Assembly: GCA_029379385.1 (NCBI GenBank)
Contig: CM055614.1
Location: 1,116,001-1,180,000 of the forward strand
Direction: 5' to 3'
DNA: 64,000 nucleotides
Source of the DNA: Quillaja saponaria
Taxonomy: Eukaryota; Streptophyta; Magnoliopsida; Fabales; Quillajaceae
Shown: positions 38,052-48,000 of the stretch, piece after piece
Layout of the letters: each line of letters opens with the position of its first letter
Numbering within the stretch: the first letter of the stretch is position 1
Program-made: the position numbers and the translations under genes
Notes under the pieces: generated by a model
Databases searched by the model: none
Told to the model about the DNA's origin: nothing
Seen by the model: only the letters and a program-made list of their open reading frames with translations

Positions 38052-39800
38052 ATGGGAGTGGAAGTGGCCGATGAAGCTGAAAAAGAAGCGAAGAAAGCAG
38101 AAGCTCGAAACGACATCGCGGAAGAGAAGAGTAACGTAATCCCAGTTTCTAACAAGAAGGCCGCTTCTCCAGTTGTTCAGAGTAAATTTCTCTCTCTCTC
38201 TGCTCTCTGATATATGTTTGCTGTTGTTTAACTCTTCAGTTAGATAGATTATAATTCTACCCCTTTCTTTCTCTTCCTTCTCTTTACCTCTGAAACAAAC
38301 AGAGCAATAGAGTTTGTCTAATTAAATTTGCAAAGGAAAATCAAAAAGTTCCAGACTTTGTGGTCAAAAGTGCAAATACCTCAATATGACTTCCCCATGC
38401 TTTAACGATATCTGTTGTTTTAGATAGCAGTGAGGTGGTACATAACATTTTTGGTCTGTGAAAAATTGGAAAGTACTAACTAAAATATTAAAGGATCTGG
38501 TGCTATTTCCCGAAATGCTCAAGTGGAAAATATTGGGTATTAAAGGAATTTTTAGTGACAATGAAACTCCTATCTAATCTAATATTCTTTTTATTGATTT
38601 TCCCTGATTGTGTGATCTTCTTTTATAGTATCACCCTGCCTGTTCTATGTTCATGTTGGAAAATACAACTATAGAAAGCTTATAATTATTACTTACCTTT
38701 TTGGCTTCAAATTTTTTTTTTAACTGAGCCTCACTCCAATTTTCAGGCTGTTTTCTGAGCCTGAATTGATCACGAAATTACAAACGTGAGGCTAATGTCT
38801 ATTTAGTTTCTTTTCAAATTGAAACCACTCAAACAAATATGATTATTGCAGAGATTGCAGGTCCTGCTATTGAAAAAAGTTCAGGGGGATCGACCAGTCA
38901 AGGTAACTACCCACAATGTTTGTTTGTTACTGTAATCCGCTTTGAAAAAGAAATGTGACTTGTGATATTGTTCATTTAGATGTATTGCTTGCACAAGTTG
39001 AAGCAGAGAAAAGGTTGGCTTTGATTAAAGCATGGGAAGAAAGTGAGAAAACAAAAGCAGAGAACAAGTAAGAGGCCATCAAAAAATTTCTTTTAACTTT
39101 TTATGAAAGTTTTGTAGAATATTTGTATGTTGACTCTATGAACTGCAGAGTTAAAAACTTTCTCTATGGCGGACTTGTCTGCTTGTAGAAAGCAACTAAC
39201 GTACTGAAGTTGTCAAACTCAAACAGGGCATATAAGAAGTTCTCTGCTGTGGGATCATGGGAGAACAGAAGGAAAGCATCTGTTGATGCAGAACTCAAGC
39301 AAATTGAGGTGAAGTCTATTTGATTTCTTGATACACTATATATATGGCCCTTTTAGCCTCATAATCAACAATGTTGAAAGGAGTTTTGACTTCCTGAATA
39401 CCTCAGTTGGTAAGTGGGTGTGCTTCCCACATTGCTAACATGGATTTGAATCCCCACCTAGTCACTGGTGCTGACCACAGTAGTGTGGTTCATTCAATGG
39501 GGATTCCTTATCTTTTAAAAAAAAGGCTAGCACGACAAGTTTCTCATGTTTCACTCTGCTAATTACACCGTAAGATTGGTTAAATGTCTTGTATGACAGG
39601 AAAAATGGGAGAGAAAGAAAGCAGAATATGAGGAAAAGATGAAAAAGAAAATAGCTGAAATCCATCAAGTAGCAGAGGAAAAGAAGGCGATGGTTGAAGC
39701 CAAACGGAGAGAAGACTTCCTCAAGGCAGAGGACAAAGCTGCTAAGTTTCGTGCCAGTGGGTATAAGCCAAAGAGATTTTTTGCATGCTTTAGCAGTTAG
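38052..39800 (+). CDS. Remorin, copy 1
   Basis: Remorins are plant plasma-membrane nanodomain proteins anchored by their C-terminus. Exons: 38052-38181, 38852-38902, 38980-39067, 39227-39308, 39600-39800; 183 residues, no frame damage. The N-terminal third (residues 1-60) is charged and Ala/Lys-rich, typical of the disordered remorin head. The Remorin_C coiled coil runs from about residue 70: LALIKAWEESEKTKAENKA, KFSAVGSWENRRKASVDAEL, EKWERKKAEYEEKMKKKIAE, HQVAEEKKAMVEAKR. The end KPKRFFACFSS has a Cys suited to S-acylation and a membrane anchor. Intron 4 carries a SINE-like insertion. A second remorin follows 628 bp downstream in the same direction with matching exon sizes. Confidence 0.93.
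39392..39524 (+). mobile_element. tRNA-derived SINE-like insertion in remorin intron 4
   Basis: A tRNA-like head with box A CCTCAGTTGGTAAG (39401-39414) and box B GGATTTGAATCCCC (39442-39455), then about 60 bp of unrelated body and an A8 tail (39517-39524). The layout is that of a short plant SINE in sense orientation to the gene. I could not find clear target-site duplications, so the ends are approximate. Confidence 0.6.
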
Positions 39801-40428
39801 AATTCCACAGTAAAATACCAAAGGGACAAAATAAGTTTACTGAATTTGAATAATTTGCCTATGTTCTTTATAGGCTTGGTTTTTATATTTGCATAATAAT
39901 ATGTTAATTTGAAGTTTCTAAGTGCTGCTTCTATATGTATATTGTTTTTTTTTTTTTTTTTTTTGAAGTGGGAACCTCTGATACGAAACAATTGAGAATC
40001 TATTTCCTAACATTTTTATTTTTTTTCATTTGTTAAAAATAGGAAAACAGATATCCAGAAATAGTCAAAACTGAAAGAAGAGATAATGATGAGCCATTCT
40101 TTTTGGATATATCACCAATTATCACCATTGGTGCCATTCTTTTTGGATATATCACCAATTATCACCATTGGTTTTACATTGTTTTTTAGGAACCTCTAAT
40201 TCTTTGTTAAAATTTTGTTTGTGTTAACAACTTTGTTGTCTTCCCCTTTCTGTTTCACCTATGTCTTCTTGATCATGAAAACACAGGAGGAACAAAAAGA
40301 AAAACTATTGGATTGCTAATGCAATTTGATAGTTTTTCTTTTATTTTCCTTCTTCGTCCCATTGTTGCACCTTCACAAAACTGTCTTAAAGACAGAGAGA
40401 AACCTCAAAATTCTGTTAAGAATTTACC
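39801..40428. other. Spacer between the two remorins
   Basis: 3' flank of remorin copy 1 with a T18-20 run near 39945-39964, a perfect 40 bp tandem duplication (separate entry), and the leader of remorin copy 2. No other genes. Confidence 0.6.
40093..40172. repeat. Perfect 40 bp tandem duplication
   Basis: The unit beginning GCCATTCTTTTTGGATATAT occurs twice head to tail, at 40093-40132 and 40133-40172, without a mismatch. This indicates a recent slippage or unequal event between the two remorin copies. Confidence 0.93.
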
Positions 40429-41397
40429 ATGGGGGAGGAAAGAGCAACAAAAGTTGTATTTAGAGAACCAGAAGTAAATCAACCTGAAATAGACACCGCA
40501 CAAGAGAAGAGCGTGACTCCTCAGCCAGAGGAGAAGGCTGCTCCGGCATGTGATGAAAGTAGGTGCTTTATCTATTTCTCTGTTTATTTCTTTGTTTACC
40601 ATGTTCGAATCGTTTTTAATACTTACCCCTGGCAGAGGAGGCAGAGTCTGTGCCAAAGGCGAGCCCGGTTGGCAGAGGTAGTAGTTGTTTGTAATCATGA
40701 AGTTTCTGAATTCTATGTTAAGGTTTTCAAATGGAAAACTGATTGCATTGTTATATCAGGTGCTCAACTTAAACGAGTCAATACAGAAAAACTCTCTGCT
40801 TTTGTTAGAGCATGGGAAGAAACTGGAAAGACAAAAGCAAATAACAAGTAAAGTGGCCATTTTTAAGTTTCCTTACCTACTCTTAATCCTACTAATCATA
40901 TTTCTGACTTCAATTAATGTGTTCTGTAATTTAATGGAGATTTAGTAATGTAATTCTAATATATATATTATAATTTTTTATGCTGAAGTAGGCCATTTCT
41001 GATTTTTGTGCTGATAGACATTGCAACTATTGGACAGGGCTTGTAAAAAATTGTCTGCTGTTGGATCATGGGAAATCAGTAAGAAAGCATCTATAGAAGC
41101 ACAATTGAGGAAGATTGAGGTAAATATACAGTTTCATATTTATGAAAGAATTTTTTATTTTATTTCAAGTAGTCTTTTATATTAATTTTGTATGTATGAC
41201 AGGAAAAGTTGGAGAAAAAGAAAGCACAATATGCAGAGAAGATGATGAACAAGATAGCTGTAATTCACCAGGAAGCAGAAGAAAAGAAGGCAATCATTGA
41301 AGCTACACGCAAAGAAAAAATTCTCCAGTTAGAGGAGATGGCGGAAGAATTCCGTGCAACAGGCATTCAACCCAAGAACTCATGCTTTGGCAGCTGA
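40429..41397 (+). CDS. Remorin, copy 2
   Basis: Tandem paralogue of the preceding remorin. Exons: 40429-40558, 40636-40677, 40760-40847, 41038-41119, 41203-41397; 178 residues. Exons 1, 3 and 4 have the same lengths as in copy 1 (130, 88 and 82 bp), and phases are identical. The head is MGEERATKVVFREPEVNQPE with TPQPEEKAAPACDES, closer to classical remorin heads than copy 1. The C-terminal coiled coil has SAFVRAWEETGKTKANNKA, KLSAVGSWEISKKASIEAQL, EKLEKKKAQYAEKMMNKIAV and HQEAEEKKAIIEATRK, and ends KNSCFGS with a likely S-acylated Cys. No frame damage. The heads differ more than the coiled coils, so specialisation of localisation or phosphorylation is plausible but not shown. Confidence 0.92.
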
Positions 41398-41756
41398 TAT
41401 TCTTAACTAAATAGTCAAAAGAAGAATGTAGCGACTAATGAAATTTTATTTGCCAATATTCTTCATAGGCTTTAGTGTTTCTTTCCTGGGTTTTGTGGGA
41501 CAAACGAGACTTTCAGTGAACAACTTGTAAAATTGTAATGATGTGAGAAAGTTGCTCTGTAATGGTGGTTTGAGCTAGTATCATTCTTATAAGTGATTGT
41601 TCTGTGGTAATCTATGGCGATTCACAAGCTTTTTACAATTTCAGGTTGCTTGTGTTGTAAGTAATAGTAAAAAATAGGAGAACAAAATTTACACTGGGGC
41701 TGACAAAATCTGGGAAATTTTCACATAGGAGTACTTGGGTTTTCCAGATTAAGAGG

Positions 41757-41796
<40 letters not shown>

Positions 41797-42966
41797 CCAC
41801 CACCAGATAGGGTTTCAATGATTCTATACAGCAAGTTGTAGATACCTTTGTCCCTGTCTCCACCATAACCAAAGGCATCTATAACAGTAGTCAGTGAAGC
41901 ATACACAATTGGGCATATACCATAAAATTCTTCCTGGCTTTCAATGGAGAAAGAAAAACGCTCTGTCCTCCAAGCTTTCACCTCTGGTTTACTTCCTATC
42001 CATTTTAAATTCACGTAAAAAACTTGGAATCTAGTAGTATTCCACAGACGTTATTCAAGCATTTCTGGTAACTGTCAAAAGAATCCCTCCTTAGCCTTTT
42101 GGAGAAAGATTAATGACAAAAATCGGTGGCTACAATTAGTGAAAATGATGAATGTTAAAATAATTATTAAGTATAATTTAAAAAAATGAAATTTTACATA
42201 AATCAATATGACTACTTTTCGTGTTAATACAAGCAGTAACTTGGAGGGCAGTAACTTGGAGGGCAGTAAAAAGCGGTAATTTGCTTCGCACCTGTACTTT
42301 GTCAGACTCACTGGCATTATCGAAATTCTCACAAGTATTTCATTCATTCATGAAAATCTTTTATTTTCTTTAACTTCCTTAGAACTTTTCTGTTTATTGA
42401 AAGAAAACTTACAGTTTCCAATGAAATGCAATATTTTTTCATTATGTTGAGTTATATACAAAGTGCTCAATGTATCAAACAGTTATCCTGCTACCAAAAG
42501 GGAACCAACCCTTTACATTGAGTAGTACACAACTATTTATAAGCAACTTAACTCTCTCCTCACATGCAGATACATGAAACTTTCCCTGAAAGACACGGTC
42601 AAATTATCTTCTATCTTTTCTCTTGCATTTCCATTGAGTTCAAATCAACCCTATATTTAGATTGATGGAATTTATAGACCTTTCATTACGTGTCCTCAAT
42701 ACAAGGTGGGATTCACGTTCTCCGCCCATTTGATCCAATCCATTTTTAACCTTCAAGATAGACCTTGACAATTAGAACAAAAGGTGCAAGGGTGACAGAC
42801 AGATTTTGTGAGCTCTTTCTAACTCTGAAAGCCTCGCTAGAGATAGAATCAGAGCTCCTGTGGGTTTATAGCTGTATACGTTCATCTTTGTGTCTTTTTA
42901 ACCCACCAGGAGGTGAAATTCTGCTGTGATTTGTGAAAGTTAAGGAAAATAAGAAGAAAAGTCAAA
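41398..42966. other. Spacer between remorin 2 and LIM gene
   Basis: Remorin 3' flank, then a (GA)n microsatellite at about 41759-41794, then a 15 bp duplicated unit at 42233-42269 (GCAGTAACTTGGAGG twice plus a partial third). The LIM gene leader starts near 42800. No gene was recognised. Confidence 0.55.
41759..41794 (+). repeat. (GA)n microsatellite
   Basis: Uninterrupted GA dinucleotides over about 36 bases, preceded by AGAGGGGGA. A simple repeat likely to be length-polymorphic. Confidence 0.95.
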
Positions 42967-44474
42967 ATGGTTTTCAATGGGACTCTACAGAAATGCAAGG
43001 CCTGTGATAAAACCATTCATTTCATTGAAATGTTATCAGCTGATGGTACTGCTTATCATAAAAACTGCTTCAAATGCAGCCATTGCAATGGGCTTTTTGT
43101 GGTATATATGTTACATCATTTTGTTTATTGCATTTGCATTTTTCTTTATCTTTGGCCTAATCGTCCCCAGGAAACATTATGGTGGTTAGCATTTGAAACT
43201 TTCATTCGAAACCCACTGCGATACGCAGGGGGAGATTTATGTGAAATGAAAGCGATACTCCGGTTGTGTAGCTTAAGGCCTTCTAGGCCTTGCGATGAAA
43301 AAAAAAAAACAAGATAATCAAAAGCCTTCTAAATGCATTTGCAATTTCTGGCTCTTAAAAAATTTCCCTCAATCAATATAGCTAATGGGTTACATTGGAG
43401 CAGAAGTATCTTGAAATTACAAATCTTGTTTGTTTGATTCATCCTTTTATGGCCCTTTTCTCGAAACATTGGGTTCAAAATAGGAAACAATTTATGAACT
43501 GAGAATGATAAGCATAGCCACAAACTGATTTTAGGGACCAAAAAGAGAAAGATCCTAGAAATGGCTAACATGCATATTGTATGGAATATGAAGGATTTTA
43601 TATTGTGGCATTTGTCTTACAGATGAGCAGCTACTCCTCCATGGAATGAGTTCTTTACTGCAAGCCTCACTTTGAGCAACTCTTCAAGGAGACTGGCAGT
43701 TTCACCAAGAATTTCCAGACATGTAAGTTCATTGCTAACCCTTATATTAGTATTGAATTTTTTTTCATTTTTTTGGGCTAATCATTGCTTTTGTTTCCAT
43801 TCTGGTTAACTACAATCAGCTGGAAGGTCTAATGAGCTGGGACACATCTGTCTCTAGTTTATCCTCATATTTTTGGCTTCATATACAATACTCTTTTACT
43901 AGTATTTGTAAATTTACACCATTTTCTATTATTTGCAGTCTAAGACCCCTAGCAAACTTCCCTCCATGTTCTCTGGGACTCAAGAAAAAATGTTCAGTCT
44001 GCACCAAAACTGCATACCCACTTGAAAAGGTTTGTAATTCTAATGCAAACTGATTTGAAGCAAATTCTTAATAGCTAGAACGAATATACATGATAATCAA
44101 TTGGTTATTATGTGTAACAGGTAACTGTGGAAGGAGAATTTTACCACAAATCCTGCTTTAGGTGTTCTCATGGTGGATGTTTCCTCACAACCTCATCCTA
44201 TGCTGCTTTGGATGGAATTCTTTACTGCAAGCACCATTTTGCTCAGTTGTTCAAGGATAAGGGAAGCTATAACCATCTCATACAGACAGCTTCAATGAAG
44301 AAAAATGGAATCCAGTTACCAGAACAGCAAAAGACCGAGACAGAATCAGACCCAGAACCACGAACAATAGGATGTGACCCTCACACAAGAGCAATCATTG
44401 TAAGGGGCTTCACAAAGCAAATTTTTTTCTTTGTAGCCTTCAGTGACACTTTTCTGCGTAACCCTTACCTGTAA
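42967..44474 (+). pseudogene. LIM-domain protein gene (WLIM/PLIM-like), apparently broken
   Basis: Plant two-LIM proteins (CRP-like) bind and bundle actin filaments. Recognisable exons: 42967-43101 (MVFNGTLQKCKACDKTIHFI, first half of LIM1), 43623-43722 (MSSYSSME.., second half, ending KNFQT), 43820 to about 43840 (SGRSNEL), 43939-44029 (TPSKLPSMFSGTQ, CSVC, TAYPLEK) and 44121-44474 (VTVEGEFYHKSCFRCSHGGC.. second LIM, tail with SDPEPRTIGCDPHTRAII). Damage: codon TGA at 43647-43649 where relatives have Gly (MDGVLYCK); one extra A in the A6 run at 43985-43990, which shifts the frame before CSVC; and the inter-LIM linker exon appears split by about 100 bp. Intron 1 holds a SINE-like insertion. 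The last exon is intact. Likely a pseudogene, unless base errors explain the lesions. Confidence 0.75.
43165..43309 (+). mobile_element. SINE-like insertion in LIM intron 1
   Basis: Box-A-like TGGTGGTTAGCA (43180-43191), box-B-like ATTCGAAACCC (43204-43214), a body of about 80 bp with GATACGCAGGGGGAG and the palindromic AAGGCCTTCTAGGCCTT, then an A12 tail at 43298-43309. The order is right for a tRNA-derived SINE. Target-site duplications are not clear, and the box spacing is short, so confidence is moderate. Confidence 0.45.
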
Positions 44475-45013
44475 AAATTTATTGGTGGGCTCTGTTTGTA
44501 TCAAACAACAAATTCAATTATTATGTCTAATTTCTATTGGGGTATGTTAAAGTCAATGTCGATGTCCCATGGAAGTGAAAGATTAACACCATGATTTGGA
44601 TTGCCCTTGAATCTGATTTTCAATCTCAGAGTAATTGAATTTCAATGTTTATACTCAACTATAAAAAAAGGTTTTTTTTTTTTTTTTTAAAGCCAAGTCC
44701 TTCTGTGTCAAACACAAAAATGAAAAGAGAACGTTACGTAATATTAATAAAGTTTGAGGAGTCACAAGAAATTTACTCAAAAATTAACTCGAGCACCTCT
44801 TATCAAATCGCTGACCGCCACGTCGATCTCTTCGCGGGATAAACCCCACCTCTTCTCCTTTCTTCCTCGCTAGCCGTTTATCCGAAATTCACGAACTTCT
44901 CAGTTCTCGTTCTCTGCAAAAACTTCATCACCACACAACTCAGGTCCATCAGCTATACAAGAACGATGGCCTTAATCACCGTCCGATGAGAATAATTCCT
45001 ATAACTGAAAATA
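44475..45013. other. Spacer between LIM gene and S1-domain gene
   Basis: AT-rich 3' flank with a T14 run near 44675, then a GC-richer promoter and leader from about 44800. Two upstream ATGs (44966, 44986) precede the S1 gene start; see the findings. Confidence 0.6.
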
Positions 45014-48000
45014 ATGGACTGTCTTGCTTTTACCACCACAACCAGTGCATCCGTCATTACCAGCAAAACCCACCTTTGTTCATCGTCACCAGCCCACGTC
45101 TGTTCATCGTCACTAGCACGAAGAAGAACAAATAGAAGTCTTTCTTTCGCTCGGAAACCTAACGTTTTCAAAGTATTTGCTTCGAAAGATGAGGGCCCTA
45201 AGCTGGATAGCCAGGACCAAATGGAGCTTAAGTTTGGGAGGTTACTTGGTGAAGATCCAAAGTTAACCCTAGCCAAGGTTTTTCTCTTATTTTTCGGATT
45301 TTGTGACAATTTCGTATATTAGAAGGTAGAAAAATGAATGCCTTGCTTGTATGATGCCTTGTAGATTACATGCAACGCTGTATTAGAAGGAAGAAAAATG
45401 AATGCTTTGCTTGTATGTTACCTTGTAGATTACATGCAACGCTATCAATTAAGTCGAATACTTGAGTTAGGGTTTAACTCAAAAGCATTTATAACTCAAT
45501 ATGCTTGTGTAAGCTGCCTTCTAACATTTCTCTTGCTCCTCTCTGTTGCATCCTAATTTGTTGGGGCATTCTGTTTTGCATTATATATGATATTAATAAA
45601 TTTTTAGCCATGGTACTGTTATTCTGAAATTTTTTTGGTGGTTCAGATAATGGCAAGAAAAGTGAATCCTGATGCTTCTTATATTGAAGTTGAGAAATCA
45701 TTTTACAAGAATAAAGGTAAACTGGTTGAAGTAGAGGAAGTTCCATTTGGTGTGTCTAAGGAAGTGAAGTCTGCCAGTAGTTTGGATGGTTTAAATTTGG
45801 TTCGACCTGTCCCAAAAAAAGGAGTTAAATTTAGCTCTGATGATAAGCAAGTTGCATCAATGATTAAGAAACCAAGCCAATCAGCGAGGAAGGCAGCGAA
45901 TGTTACTAAAGGTAGTGTTCCTAATGTTATTTTAAGAAAGCCCTCTATGTTTAACGGGGACGAAGATGAAGAGAAGTCATCAAGGTTGAGGATAAAACCG
46001 AATTTGGTATTGAAAATGCAGGATGAGCAAGTGAAGGCAAAGTTTAGCAACATGACACTCTTGAGAAAGCCTGAATCGTTAAATGTCGAAGATACCAATG
46101 AGAAACAAGAGATTTCTCATAATGCAAATGCTCTAACCGGTGATGTTCTTGAGTTGAAGACAATGAAAGAACCAATAGTTGAAGAGAGTAATTTTACTCT
46201 GTTGCAAAAGCCTGAGACAATAGGTGACATGCTAAAGCTTGAAAATATGCATGAGCAATTTGAAGATGCAGACGTCGAAGTCTCCAACAATATTGAAGAG
46301 AGAGGTCCCAGAGAATTATCTGAGCCTGCTACTAATGCCATTGCAACTGCAAATAACTTAAGTCAGTCTGAGCAAGTCTTAGCTGAGTCAAAGCAAAAAG
46401 ATGACATCATTGTAGGTATTGATCTATATTGCAATATGGAATTTGATTCCATATAGACTGGCAGAATTTATTTTATTCTTGTTTATTTAGGGAATGAAGC
46501 AGAGTTCCATCAGGAGCCAAGTGATTCTAGTCAAATGTCTGATGTAAATTCAGTTGATTCTACTGTAAAGTTTCCTTTGGAAGCTTCACTACAAGTAAAA
46601 CCAGCAAGGTATACAAATTCTGATTTATAATCTGTATATTTCAAGTTCGTGCGTTGCTATTTTGGTCAGATTATAGGGTTTTTTTTTCCTAATAGACTAG
46701 ATGAATCTGTGGAAGATACCTCAAAATCTACTACAAAGGAGGCTGTGCTTATGGAACCTGAAGGTTACAGGAATGCTTTTTCAGAGAATACTATCATTGC
46801 GGTGTCACCTTTAGAGGTCAGACCATATGGATCTTTTAAGTTATTCATTTTCTCCCTATATTTGACTTATGTTCTCTGATAACAGTCATCTTCTCTAATT
46901 TTGTAGAAAAGTGAAGATGCTGGTTGGAACATGGCAGAAGATCTGGGTAGGACAGGAGACAGAGGAGATGTGGAACTAATAAGCTCCAGTACAAGAGGTT
47001 TTGTTGTAAGTGCATAGTAGTCCGAAATCTTGTCATTTTTATTTTTAATGCTTGTTCTGTACTTACTTCTGGGTATACCTTATGCTGGTGTCCCTTCTGA
47101 CTTGATTAAACCATTTTACAGGTGTCTTTTGGTTCTTTGATAGGATTTCTGCCATACCGCAATCTTGCAGCCAGATGGAAGTTCTTGGCTTTTGAGTCAT
47201 GGTTAAGACGGAAGGGTTTAGACCCATCAATTTACAAGAAAAATTTAAGCATTATTGCAAGTTATGATGCTGAGAACAAGAATCCTCCTCTCAGTTCTCC
47301 TCTAAATGTGGAGATTGATAGTAAAGTTGAAGAGGTAGTATCGCCTGATATGAAACTGGAAGATCTGCTTAGGATTTATGAGCAAGACAAACTTAAGTTC
47401 TTATCATCGTTTATTGGCCAGGTCTGATATTCAAAACTTGAATACTCTTTCTATGCATGATCTCTATTTACCTCCCCCATCTCCACCACCAAAACACACA
47501 CACAACACACTAACTTCACTTTTCATTTTAAAGCAATGAAACTTGAATATGTTCATTCTGAATATCGATAAACTTCATTGTTGCAGAAAATTAAAGTAAA
47601 TGTGGTGTTGGTGGAGAGAAAATCGAGAAAGCTTATATTTTCAATGAGGCCAAAGGAAAAGGAAGAGTTGGTTGAGAAAAAGAGAAGTCTCATGGTAAGA
47701 AGCTCTTTCTAATTATTAATTTAGATATTTAAATATATGGTAAGATAAACTTTCAAATGATGGGTTTGCTTCAAAATGGTATCTAGGGTTACCAATAAAA
47801 CTGTAAGTAGCGATTTAATGTTGTACAAATGTTTCATAATATTGGTCTTTAATTGTTCAAATGGCGTTCAAACTGTTATTTCTTATGGCAGGCTAAACTT
47901 CAAGTTGGAGATGTCGTGAAATGTTGCGTGAAGAAGATTACTTACTTTGGAATTTTTGTTGAGGTAAACGGAAGGGCTGATGCTCAATATCATCAAGGAG

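Noticed and set aside
37855..38139. 94-codon plus-strand ORF over the remorin leader
   Set aside because: The remorin start at 38052 is in another frame and supported by the following exons.
39401..39470. Functional tRNA gene in remorin intron 4
   Set aside because: Box A and B are present but the acceptor stem does not close and a poly-A tail follows; a SINE fits better.
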